Shown here: one piece after another, positions 1-9,065 of the stretch
How the letters are laid out: each line of letters starts with the position of its first letter
Position numbering within the stretch: the stretch's first letter is position 1
Assembly (NCBI GenBank): GCA_964615935.1
Contig: CAZTTG010000151.1
Coordinates: forward strand, 1 to 9,890
Direction of reading: 5' to 3'
DNA: 9,890 bases
Origin: CAZTTG01 sp964615935
Lineage (GTDB): Bacteria > Planctomycetota > UBA1135 > GCA-002686595
Program-made: the position numbers and the translations under genes
Notes under the pieces: generated by a model
What the model saw: only the letters and a program-made list of their open reading frames with translations
The model's database searches: none
Told to the model about the DNA's origin: nothing

Positions 1-58
1 TGCGTCGGTCGCGGCCTCACGGCTACAGGAATCGGTATCGGGGGCAGGAATCCCGTCG

Positions 59-105
59 GCCTCCCGGGAGGCTGTGACGAGCCCGTGCCCGCAAAGCGGG
101 CACGG
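59..105 (-). terminator. Tandem hairpins downstream of metK, possible transcript end
   Basis: Two perfect inverted repeats lie next to each other about 100-145 nt past the metK stop. Positions 83-105 form a 10-bp stem (CCGTGCCCGC paired with GCGGGCACGG) around an AAA loop (TTT on the minus strand). Positions 59-72 form the palindrome GCCTCCCGGGAGGC, which can fold as a 5-bp stem with a CCGG loop. Neither is followed by a T tract on either strand, so this is not a classical intrinsic terminator. In very G+C-rich genomes terminators often lack a clear U tract, so a role in ending or protecting the metK message is plausible. The rest of 1-201 shows no gene I can support. Confidence 0.35.
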
Positions 106-201
106 CGAGTAGACCGCTCACACCTGCCTCTGCCCCGGCCCACGCCTCACCGCTGCACCAATCGACCGTGAGGCCAGGAACCCCGCTGCAACCGCCGACC
201 C

Positions 202-1368
202 CTACCCCACCCGCGAGGACACCGCCTCGCGCAGCTCGGCCGTGCGGCCGGTCTCCTCCCAGGGGAAGCCCTCCCGGCCGAAGTGCCCGTGGCGGGCGGT
301 CTGCCGGTACATGGGCCGCAGGAGGTCGAGGTCGGCGATGATGGCCGCCGGGCGCAGGTCGAAGACCTCGTCCACGGCCTGCTCGAGCACCTCGTCGGGC
401 GCCTGGCCGGTGCCGAAGGTGTCGACCCGCACCGACAGGGGTCGGGCCACCCCGATGGCGTAAGAGAGCTGCACCTCGCAGCGCTCCGCCAGGCCGGCGG
501 CCACGATGTTCTTGGCCACCCAGCGGGCGGCGTAGGTGGCCGAGCGGTCGACCTTGCTGGGGTCCTTGCCGGAGAAGGCTCCGCCGCCGTGGCGGCCCAT
601 GCCGCCGTAGGTGTCCACGATGATCTTGCGCCCGGTCAGGCCGCAGTCGCCGTGGGGACCGCCGACCACGAAGCGCCCGGTGGGGTTGACGTGGTAGATG
701 GTGTCCTGGTCGAGGAACTGGGCGGGGATCACCGACGGCACGATCTTCTCCCGCACGGTGTCGGTGATCACCTCCTGCTCGACCTCCGGGGAGTGCTGGG
801 TGGAGATCACCACGGTGTGGACGCGGACCGGCCGGCCGTCCTCGTACTCCACCGTGAGCTGGCTCTTGCTGTCCGGGCGGAGCCAGGAGACCTCGCCGCT
901 CTCCCTCAGCTCCGCCAGGCGCTCGACCAGCCGGTGGGCGTAGAAGATGGGGAAGGGCATCAGGCTCTCGGTCTCGTTGCAGGCGTAGCCGAACATCAGC
1001 CCCTGGTCGCCGGCGCCCTGGTCCTTGCCCTGGTCCTGGTCCTCGTCCACCCCCTGCTGGATGTCCGACGACTGGCGGTCGAGGGTCACCATGACCGCGC
1101 AGGTGTCGCCGTTGATCCCGAAGGCGTCGTCGGTGTAGCCGATGCCCTTGATGGTCTCCCGGGCCACCTGGCTGTAGTCCACGACGGCCTTGGTGGTGAT
1201 CTCCCCCGAGATCACGCACAGGCCGGTGGTGACCAGCGTCTCGCAGGCCACCCGGCTGTGGGGATCCTGGTCCAGGAGGGCGTCGAGGATGGCGTCCGAG
1301 ACCTGGTCGGCGATCTTGTCGGGGTGACCCATGGAGACGGACTCGGACGTGAAAAGCTGTCGGGCCAT
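202..1368 (-). CDS. metK: S-adenosylmethionine synthetase (methionine adenosyltransferase)
   Basis: This cytosolic enzyme condenses ATP and methionine into S-adenosylmethionine, the cell's main methyl donor, releasing phosphate and pyrophosphate. The 388-residue protein is close to the usual bacterial length (about 384). It opens with the family N-terminus MARQLFTSESVSMGHPDK; the GHPDK motif (residues 14-18) holds the catalytic histidine. GAGDQG (118-123), the ATP-binding signature, and GGGAFSGKDPSKVDRSA (261-277), the phosphate-binding loop, are both present. Residues 108-122 form an acidic, glutamine-rich DQ-repeat stretch just before GAGDQG. The ATG at 1366-1368 was chosen because it matches the family start. 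Its upstream GAGCAAGCA is a weak ribosome site. The frame stays open far upstream of this codon, but that part lies antiparallel within waaA sequence and does not look like protein. It is the last gene of the minus-strand run, 92 bp after waaA; cotranscription is possible but not shown. Confidence 0.97.
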   Translation of the reverse strand: MARQLFTSESVSMGHPDKIADQVSDAILDALLDQDPHSRVACETLVTTGLCVISGEITTKAVVDYSQVARETIKGIGYTDDAFGINGDTCAVMVTLDRQSSDIQQGVDEDQDQGKDQGAGDQGLMFGYACNETESLMPFPIFYAHRLVERLAELRESGEVSWLRPDSKSQLTVEYEDGRPVRVHTVVISTQHSPEVEQEVITDTVREKIVPSVIPAQFLDQDTIYHVNPTGRFVVGGPHGDCGLTGRKIIVDTYGGMGRHGGGAFSGKDPSKVDRSATYAARWVAKNIVAAGLAERCEVQLSYAIGVARPLSVRVDTFGTGQAPDEVLEQAVDEVFDLRPAAIIADLDLLRPMYRQTARHGHFGREGFPWEETGRTAELREAVSSRVG

Positions 1369-1421
1369 TGCTTGCTCGGTTCTGTGCAGGGGGGGGACTC
1401 GAGAGGGATCGGTTTCGGGGA

Positions 1422-1437
1422 CTCCGGCCGGCCAGAG
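1422..1437 (-). other. Near-perfect palindrome in the waaA-metK gap
   Basis: On the minus strand, CTCTGGCCGGCCGGAG can fold into a 6-bp stem (one T-G wobble) around CCGG. It sits between the waaA stop and the metK start, about 55 nt upstream of the metK ATG. No T tract follows it, and I cannot match the 92-bp gap to any SAM- or SAH-sensing riboswitch class. It could be a weak waaA terminator, an operator for metK, or chance in G+C-rich DNA. Confidence 0.25.
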
Positions 1438-1460
1438 CGGCCGAACAGGGTACCCACAGA

Positions 1461-2843
1461 TCAGGGGACGGCCAATCCCGGTCCCCGCAGACATCGGTCC
1501 GAAAAGGCCTCCAGCGTGAGAGCTGTGGCCCCCTTCTGCCGCTGCACGGCGGTGAGGCCCGCCTCCGACATCCTGCGCCGAGCATCCGGGTCCCTCATCA
1601 GGCGCCGGATCGCCTCGGTCAGGGCGGCTCCGTCGGCCACCCGCAGGCTGGCCCCGGCGCTCTCCAGCAGGGTCGTCTCCTGCGCGAAGTTGTCGACGTG
1701 GGGTCCGTACAGCACCGGCCGGCCCTGGGCGGCGGGCTCCAGCATGTTCTGGCCCCCGTGGGGCAGCAGGCTGCCGCCCACGAAGACCAGGTCGGCCAGG
1801 CCGTAGACCCTCTCCAGCTCGCCGATGGTGTCCACCACCACCGGCCGGGCGGGGTCCGGCTCCTGCTCGCCTGCGCGCAGCCGGCTGAGGGCCTGCGCGC
1901 GGATCCCCAGGGCATCCAGGCTCTCGAGGACGGCCGACAGGCGGTGCGGGTGGCGCGGGACGATCACCAGCCGGGCGTCGGGCGCGCCCTCCCGCCAGGC
2001 GCGGGCCACGATCTCCTCCTCGGGCTCGTGGGTGCTGCCCGCCACCAGCACCCGCCCTCCCTCTCCGGCGCCCAGGAGGGAGCGGAGCTCGGGCCCGGGA
2101 TCGATGGGGCCCACCGGCATGCCGTCCGCCTTCAGGTTGCCGGTCACCAGCACGCGCTCGGCCCGTCCGCACAGCTCGGAGAAGCGCTCGGCGTACTCGT
2201 CCAGCTGGGCGCAGAAGAGGGTGATGCGGTTGAACTGGGGCAGGAGCCGGCGGAACACGCGGTAGTCCAGGAAGCTCTTGGTGGTGATGCGGCCGTTGAC
2301 CACCGCCACCGGCGCCCCCCGCCGGTTGGAGAGGCGCAGGAAGTTGGGCCAGATCTCGAGCTCCACCAGCACCACCGCGAGGGGATCGACTCGGTCCAGG
2401 AAGCGCGAGACCAGGGGGGAGAAGTCCAGGGGGAAGCGCACCACGGCCCGGCCCGGGTACAGGCCGCGGGCCACCTCCATGCCGGTGTTGGTGGTGGTGC
2501 TGACGACCACCTCGAGGTCGGGGTAGGCCCGCTCGAGGGCCTCCACCAGGGAGGCGGCGCCCTTGACCTCCCCCACCGAGACCCCGTGGACCAGGATGCG
2601 GCCGCGGCGGTCGGGCCGGGGCCGGTAGCCGAGGTCGCCCCCGAGCCGCTCCCAGGCCATGCGCCGGAAGGCGGCGTCCCGCCAGCAGCGCCAGATCCAC
2701 CAGGGCGAGGCGACCGCCGCGCCGGCCAGCCAGACGGCGTCGTAGATCAGGTGGAGCAGGGCGCGCAGGAAGCCCGGCGAGGGGTCGGTGGTGATGGGGG
2801 CCGGAGCGCCCGCGCCGGGCCCGCTCCCCTCCGCGCCCTTCAT
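1461..2843 (-). CDS. waaA: 3-deoxy-D-manno-octulosonic acid (Kdo) transferase
   Basis: WaaA (KdtA) transfers Kdo from CMP-Kdo to the lipid A precursor at the inner face of the cytoplasmic membrane, starting the LPS inner core. The 460-residue protein is slightly longer than the usual 420-430, mainly through an N-terminal tail of about 25 residues. A hydrophobic anchor follows (about 25-50). The N-terminal GT-B half contains HGVSVGEV (86-93), whose glutamate (E92) corresponds to the family's catalytic acid position, and VELEIWPN (160-167). The C-terminal nucleotide-binding half contains GSTHEPEE (269-276), PRHPHR (296-301) and GGQNMLEP (363-370). All are family hallmarks. The ATG at 2841-2843 follows a strong Shine-Dalgarno. 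The gene starts 25 bp after the secA stop, so the two are probably cotranscribed. How many Kdo units it adds cannot be read from the sequence. Confidence 0.95.
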   Translation of the reverse strand: MKGAEGSGPGAGAPAPITTDPSPGFLRALLHLIYDAVWLAGAAVASPWWIWRCWRDAAFRRMAWERLGGDLGYRPRPDRRGRILVHGVSVGEVKGAASLVEALERAYPDLEVVVSTTTNTGMEVARGLYPGRAVVRFPLDFSPLVSRFLDRVDPLAVVLVELEIWPNFLRLSNRRGAPVAVVNGRITTKSFLDYRVFRRLLPQFNRITLFCAQLDEYAERFSELCGRAERVLVTGNLKADGMPVGPIDPGPELRSLLGAGEGGRVLVAGSTHEPEEEIVARAWREGAPDARLVIVPRHPHRLSAVLESLDALGIRAQALSRLRAGEQEPDPARPVVVDTIGELERVYGLADLVFVGGSLLPHGGQNMLEPAAQGRPVLYGPHVDNFAQETTLLESAGASLRVADGAALTEAIRRLMRDPDARRRMSEAGLTAVQRQKGATALTLEAFSDRCLRGPGLAVP

Positions 2844-2847
2844 CGCG

Positions 2848-2853
2848 CCTCCT
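2848..2853 (-). promoter_or_regulatory. Strong Shine-Dalgarno for waaA
   Basis: The minus strand reads AGGAGG, then CGCG, then the ATG of waaA. It is a full consensus ribosome-binding site that fixes the waaA start. The same hexamer with the same 4-nt spacing occurs before the proposed CTG start of lspA. Confidence 0.8.
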
Positions 2854-2868
2854 GCCGGGACGGGGGGA

Positions 2869-5715
<2,847 letters not shown>

Positions 5716-5764
5716 GGTGCCTCGCCTATCCGCCGCCCGCAGCGTCGTCACCCGAATCGCCGTT

Positions 5765-5792
5765 CAGTTGCGGAGCGAAGCTCCGCCAACTG
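5765..5792 (-). other. Bulged hairpin in the secA leader
   Basis: On the minus strand, CAGTTGGCGGAGC and GCTCCGCAACTG form a 12-bp stem with a single bulged G and a TTC loop, starting about 77 nt and ending about 50 nt upstream of the secA ATG. It is the most regular stem in the gap between the receiver-protein gene and secA, and its T- and A-containing outer part is unusual for this sequence. No T tract follows, so it may be an RNA processing or regulatory structure rather than a terminator. The function is not known. Confidence 0.4.
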
Positions 5793-5799
5793 CAATGGC

Positions 5800-5820
5800 G
5801 GGGGCTGTGCCGCGGCCCCC
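5800..5820 (-). other. G+C hairpin downstream of the receiver-protein gene
   Basis: An inverted repeat, GGGGGC and GCCCCC, encloses a 9-nt loop about 46 nt past the stop of the receiver-protein gene and before the bulged hairpin at 5765-5792. Together the two could form a terminator/leader region that partly separates secA from the upstream genes. No U tract follows. In DNA this rich in G and C, six-base stems of this kind are expected by chance at some rate. Confidence 0.25.
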
Positions 5821-5866
5821 AGGCCGCCGGCTCAGCCCCTTATTGGACAGGGCCGGGGGCGGGATT

Positions 5867-6739
5867 TCAACCGCCTCCAGCGCCCTCCGCCGCCCCGCCG
5901 GGGCTCTCCGGGCGGTCCTGCAGGAGGCGGGCGATCATGCCCAGCAGGACCTGGCGCGAGTAGGGCTTGCGCAGGAAGCCGCTGACCCGCCGCAATCGCG
6001 CGAGGTCGATGTCGCTGGCTGTGGCCATCAGCACCGGCAGCTCGGCGGACCGCGGCCGCTCGCGCAGCCGGCTCAGGACCTCCTCCCCGTCCATGCCGGG
6101 CATCTCGTAGTCCAGGACCACCAGATCCGGAAGGGGGTCGAGCTCCAGGCGCTCGAGGACCGTCTCGCCGCTGAAGGCGGTCTCCACCTGGTAGCCCCGC
6201 CCCTTCAGGAGGGCCGCGACCCCGTAGGCCACGTTCTCCTCGTCGTCCACCACCAGCACCCGGTGGCGCTTCTCGTCCTCGCGCTCCACGCCGGCGAGCT
6301 GCTCGGCGAGCTGCTTGAGCTCCCCGGTGGTGGGCAGGCCCACCAGGGACCAGGCCCGCTCGATGCGCTCCTTCAGCGCGCGGTTCCAGCGCTTCAGCTC
6401 CAGCCACCGCTCGTAGTCGGGCGCCGCCGGACCCACGTCGAGCTGGTCGTGGGTGTCCACCGTGAAGAACAGCTCCTGCCCCACCAGGTACTCCTGGATC
6501 ACGAACTTCATGAAGGGGTAGCGGCTGTTGCCCAGGCGCAGGGCCAGGTGCCGGAGCTCGCCCCGCTGCTCCTCCGGCCGCTGCTCGAAGCGCCCGAAGA
6601 GGTCCTCCAGGGTCTCCGCGCCCTGGAGCTCGCTCCGCGGGTGCCGGGGATCCACCTGCTCCTCGGGGGGGTAGGCCAGCCCCAGGTAGATCTCCACCGC
6701 CCGATGGACGTGGCTCGGGGTCATATCCTCAATGCGCAT
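5867..6739 (-). CDS. Response-regulator receiver protein with unassigned N-terminal domain
   Basis: The 290-residue cytosolic protein has a clear C-terminal CheY-like receiver (about 160-274): acidic pair DD (165-166), phosphoacceptor D210 in VVLDYEMPGMDG, conserved T240 and K258 in RKPY. All key residues are intact, so it should accept phosphate from a histidine kinase. None is encoded in the window. The N-terminal 150 residues match no DNA-binding, GGDEF or other output domain I know. They show a conserved-looking core, LGNSRYPFMKFVIQEYLV (69-86), then FFTVDTHDQLDV (91-102), and a charged helical stretch, RWNRALKERIERAW (117-130). Most output domains sit C-terminal to the receiver, so this order is unusual. 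The ATG at 6737-6739 is preferred; another ATG five codons in (6722-6724) has GAGG too close to it. pyrD lies upstream across 69 bp and secA downstream across 151 bp. Confidence 0.85.
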   Translation of the reverse strand: MRIEDMTPSHVHRAVEIYLGLAYPPEEQVDPRHPRSELQGAETLEDLFGRFEQRPEEQRGELRHLALRLGNSRYPFMKFVIQEYLVGQELFFTVDTHDQLDVGPAAPDYERWLELKRWNRALKERIERAWSLVGLPTTGELKQLAEQLAGVEREDEKRHRVLVVDDEENVAYGVAALLKGRGYQVETAFSGETVLERLELDPLPDLVVLDYEMPGMDGEEVLSRLRERPRSAELPVLMATASDIDLARLRRVSGFLRKPYSRQVLLGMIARLLQDRPESPGGAAEGAGGG

Positions 6740-6761
6740 GCCGTGTCCCGCCGCCGCAAAT

Positions 6762-6795
6762 CGGATTCCGCAAGCCCGATCCCGGAGGGAATCCG
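6762..6795. repeat. Inverted repeat between pyrD and the receiver-protein gene
   Basis: CGGATTCC (6762-6769) and GGAATCCG (6788-6795) are perfect 8-bp inverted arms separated by 18 bp in the 69-bp gap. Their A/T content makes a chance match less likely than for pure G/C arms. The spacing would suit either an RNA hairpin after pyrD or a dimeric regulator's operator in front of the receiver-protein gene. No T tract follows. Confidence 0.3.
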
Positions 6796-6808
6796 CGGTC
6801 TCCCCCGC

Positions 6809-7747
6809 TCACCGAGACCTCCCCGGTCCGGAGCTCCAGCGGCCGAGGCGCCCGATCACCTCGACCACCGCCTCCACGCCGGCCTCCTCCAGCAGGGCGT
6901 CGACCTCGCTCGCCAGGCGGCCGGGCAGCGCCGGATCGGAGAAGGCGGCCGTGCCCACCTGCACCGCGCGGCAGCCGACCGCCAGGAACTCGAGGACGTC
7001 CTCCGCGCAGCCGATCCCGCCGCAGCCGATGACCGGGATGTCGACGGCCTCGGCGCAGGCCCAGGCGCAGCGCAGGGCCACGGGCTTGATCCCCGTCCCG
7101 GAGTAGCCTCCCTGGCAGGTCCCCAGCCCGGGCTCGCCGGTGCGCCAGTCCACGCTCATCCCCAGGAGGGTGTTGACCGCGGTCAGCCCGTCCGCCCCCC
7201 CGGCCTCGGCGGCGCGGGCCATCTCGGCGATGTCGGTGACGTTGGGAGAGAGCTTGGCGAGGATGGGCTTTGCGGTGGCCCGCCGCACCCCGGCCACGGT
7301 GCGCTCCACCACCGGGGCGCTGGTCGAGAAGGGCAGGCGCCCGCCCAGGACGTTGGGGCAGGACAGGTTGATCTCCAGGCCGTCGATGGCCGCCTCGCCG
7401 TCCAGGCGCCGGGCCATCTCGGCGTACTCCTCCTCGGTCTCCCCCCCGATGTTGGTGATCACCACCGTGTCGGCGCTGGCCATCTGGGGCAGCACCTCGG
7501 CCAGGTAGACCTCGATCCCGCGGTTCTCGAGGCCGATCGAGTTGAGCAGGCCGGCCTCGGTCTCGCGGATGCGCGGGGGATCGTTCCCGGGCCGCGGCCG
7601 GGGGGTGACGGTCTTGCTGACCAGGGCGCCCATGGCGGCGGGGGGGGAGAACCGCCGCATCTCCAGCCCGTGGCCGAAGGTCCCCGAGGCGGTCAGGATC
7701 GGATTCCTCAGCTCGAGGCCCGCCAGGTGGACGGCGAGGTTGGCCAT
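6809..7747 (-). CDS. pyrD: Dihydroorotate dehydrogenase, class 1B type
   Basis: PyrD oxidises dihydroorotate to orotate with FMN in the fourth step of pyrimidine synthesis. The 312-residue TIM-barrel protein matches the length of soluble class 1 enzymes and lacks the N-terminal membrane helix of class 2. Visible motifs are SGTFGHG (21-27), SKTVT (44-48), LLNSIGLEN (67-75), INLSCPN (126-132) with the class 1 catalytic cysteine C130, AKLSPNVTD (164-172), VNTLLGMSVD (191-200), the Gly-rich GGYSGTGIKPVALR (213-226) and GCGGI (241-245). Class 1B enzymes normally pair with PyrK, an iron-sulfur/FAD subunit using NAD+; no pyrK is seen here, so it must lie elsewhere or a different acceptor is used. 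The ATG at 7745-7747 fits the family start (MANLAVHLAG); a TTG 12 codons upstream would overlap lspA. The gene follows lspA by 10 bp, indicating an operon. Confidence 0.95.
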   Translation of the reverse strand: MANLAVHLAGLELRNPILTASGTFGHGLEMRRFSPPAAMGALVSKTVTPRPRPGNDPPRIRETEAGLLNSIGLENRGIEVYLAEVLPQMASADTVVITNIGGETEEEYAEMARRLDGEAAIDGLEINLSCPNVLGGRLPFSTSAPVVERTVAGVRRATAKPILAKLSPNVTDIAEMARAAEAGGADGLTAVNTLLGMSVDWRTGEPGLGTCQGGYSGTGIKPVALRCAWACAEAVDIPVIGCGGIGCAEDVLEFLAVGCRAVQVGTAAFSDPALPGRLASEVDALLEEAGVEAVVEVIGRLGRWSSGPGRSR

Positions 7748-7757
7748 ACGGCCGACT

Positions 7758-8501
7758 CTACTCACCCCCCCCGGCTTCGGCAACGGGCCCCGGTGAGGGC
7801 TCGGGGGCCGGGTCCCCCTCGGGCTCCGCCTCCCGGTGTCCGAAGCTCGACAGGAACAGGAGGACCGCCCCGACGGTGATGCAGGAGTCGGCCGTGTTGA
7901 AGGTCGGGAAGTGGTAGTTCCAGCGCGCGAAGTACACGTCGATGAAGTCCCGGACCGGCCCGAAGGCGTGGCCGTCCCCGGGGACGCCCAGGAACAGGTT
8001 GTCGTGCAGGTTGCCGAGGGCCCCGGCCAGGATCAGGACCAGCGCGGCGGTCAGGACGCGGCGGCCCGGGGCCGAGCGGATCACCAGCCAGGTGAGGAAG
8101 ATCACGGCCAGGGCCCTGCCCGCCACGATCACCTGGGGGTACTCGTCGAAGAGGCCCCAGGCCACGCCGTAGTTGGTGGACTCCAGGAAGGCCAGCCAGT
8201 CGCCCAGGAGCGGGAGGCGGCGGGCGCCGTGAAAGTGGGTCACTCCCTGCGGATCGGTGGCCAGCCAGGCAAACACGGCCGACTTCGACCAGAGGTCGAG
8301 GGCCACCAGCAGGGCCACGGCCGAGAGTCGGGCGAGGACCGACTGCGCCCGGCAGCCGGAGGCTTCCGGCTCCGGCGGCGGATCGCCGGACCGGGTCGGG
8401 GGCTGTTCCGGCTCGGTCGGCTGCGCGGGCGGACCCGGGGCCTCGGTCGTCTCGGGCACGGCCGGCTCGCCGTCCCTCGTGGGGTCGGGAGTGGCGTTCA
8501 G
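7758..8501 (-). CDS. lspA: Lipoprotein signal peptidase (signal peptidase II), long Pro-rich N-terminus
   Basis: LspA is an inner-membrane aspartyl protease that removes the signal peptide from diacylglyceryl-modified prolipoproteins. The core is clear: LDLWSKSAVF (69-77), the NYGVAWG motif (110-116), GNLHDN (163-168), VRDFID (183-188) and FNTADS (201-206). These carry the conserved aspartates D167, D185 and D205, among them the catalytic pair. Four membrane segments lie near 54-72, 123-142, 147-163 and 203-220. Oddities are a Pro/Glu-rich N-terminal tail of about 50 residues, a loop between GNxxD and DFID about eight residues longer than usual, and Asn168 where the family usually has Arg. 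The start is uncertain: no ATG lies between the upstream gene's stop and the first membrane helix. I chose the CTG at 8499-8501, which overlaps that stop and follows a consensus Shine-Dalgarno (247 aa). Alternatives are GTG at 8457-8459 (233 aa) or an ATG at 8594 inside the upstream gene (278 aa). Confidence 0.92.
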   Translation of the reverse strand: MNATPDPTRDGEPAVPETTEAPGPPAQPTEPEQPPTRSGDPPPEPEASGCRAQSVLARLSAVALLVALDLWSKSAVFAWLATDPQGVTHFHGARRLPLLGDWLAFLESTNYGVAWGLFDEYPQVIVAGRALAVIFLTWLVIRSAPGRRVLTAALVLILAGALGNLHDNLFLGVPGDGHAFGPVRDFIDVYFARWNYHFPTFNTADSCITVGAVLLFLSSFGHREAEPEGDPAPEPSPGPVAEAGGGE

Positions 8502-8866
8502 CTCGCCTCCTGCTCGGCTTCGCGCTGGCAGTCGATGCACAGGCGGGTGTGGGGCATGGCTTGCAGGCGGACCTTGCGGATCCAGCTCTCGCACGCCTCG
8601 CAGCGCCCGTAGGAGCCGTCCTCGATGCGCGCCAGGGCCTCGTCGATCTCCCGCAGGGTGCTCCCGTGTCGCTCGAGCAGCTCCAGGCTGAACTCCTGGC
8701 TGTGGGGATCGCCGGCGACATCCCGGCCGTGATCCCCTCCCTCCGGGTCCGCGGGCCCCAGGGCCGCCTTCTCGAGGTGGCTGGTGGCCCCGGTGAACAC
8801 GCTGCGGGCGTGGAGCAGGATTCTCTCGAATCGCTCCAGGTCTTCTGCGGTGAGCTTCCTCGCCAT
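8498..8866 (-). CDS. TraR/DksA family zinc-finger protein
   Basis: Members of this family bind the secondary channel of RNA polymerase and adjust transcription initiation, often together with ppGpp. The 122-residue protein has an N-terminal helical part (about 5-35), the stretch QEFSLELLERHGSTLREIDEAL (57-78, long helix), then EDGSYGRCEAC (82-92) and MPHTRLCIDCQRE (104-116). The latter two form the C4 zinc finger (C89, C92, C110, C113). I do not see the Asp-x-x-Asp-Ala coiled-coil tip that classical DksA uses, so equivalence to E. coli DksA is not certain and no symbol is given. The ATG at 8864-8866 has CGAGG three nt upstream, and residues before it would be low-complexity. It is first in the run behind a strong promoter, and its stop overlaps or abuts the lspA start, suggesting translational coupling. 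Confidence 0.9.
   Translation of the reverse strand: MARKLTAEDLERFERILLHARSVFTGATSHLEKAALGPADPEGGDHGRDVAGDPHSQEFSLELLERHGSTLREIDEALARIEDGSYGRCEACESWIRKVRLQAMPHTRLCIDCQREAEQEAS
8506..8511 (-). promoter_or_regulatory. Shine-Dalgarno before the proposed CTG start of lspA
   Basis: Inside the last codons of the zinc-finger gene the minus strand reads AGGAGG, CGAG, CTG, A. The CTG is in the lspA frame and its last two bases begin the TGA stop of the upstream gene. Hexamer and 4-nt spacing match the waaA ribosome site. This supports reinitiation at CTG. The site could also serve a poorly placed GTG 42 nt downstream, but that spacing would be far too long. AGGAGG here also encodes Gln-Glu-Ala residues, so chance is possible. 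Confidence 0.5.
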
Positions 8867-8939
8867 GGGCCTCGGGGCCGGGGTTGAGATCCGATGTCGG
8901 GGCCCGGCCGGGGCGGCCGGCGGGCTCTCGGGGCGCGGA

Positions 8940-8967
8940 AGTATAGCCGCGGGCCGCGGGCAGTCAA
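8940..8967 (-). promoter_or_regulatory. Near-consensus sigma70-type promoter for the minus-strand genes
   Basis: The minus strand shows TTGACT (8962-8967) as -35 and TATACT (8940-8945) as -10, each five of six bases from consensus, with a 16-bp spacer. The start of transcription would fall near 8933, giving a leader of about 65 nt before the zinc-finger gene. In DNA of this composition such a pair is unlikely by chance and is the only convincing promoter I see in the window. The spacer is GCCGCGG twice in tandem plus GC, which contains a 13-bp palindrome symmetric except for its centre base. Confidence 0.75.
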
Positions 8968-9065
8968 CGCGATCCCAAGCCCGCTGGCGGTCGAGACTTG
9001 CGGCCGCGCTCCGCGGCTCGCAGCCTGTGCCCGTGACGTCCACCCCCGACGAGCCGTCGCCGGCC

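Noticed and set aside
1003..1047. Short repetitive stretch in metK (GTCCTGG-like units)
   Set aside because: It encodes the acidic DQ-rich segment just before the GAGDQG motif in an intact frame; it is a coding feature and not a separate repeat element.
1369..1460. SAM-responsive riboswitch ahead of metK
   Set aside because: The 92-bp gap is short and I could not lay out the core of any SAM or SAH riboswitch class in it; only one palindrome is seen.
1369..2700. Upstream continuation of the metK frame to 2700, which could suggest a fused N-terminal domain
   Set aside because: The sequence before MARQLF is Pro/Arg/Gly-rich, lies in another frame within waaA, and metK has its normal family start at 1368.
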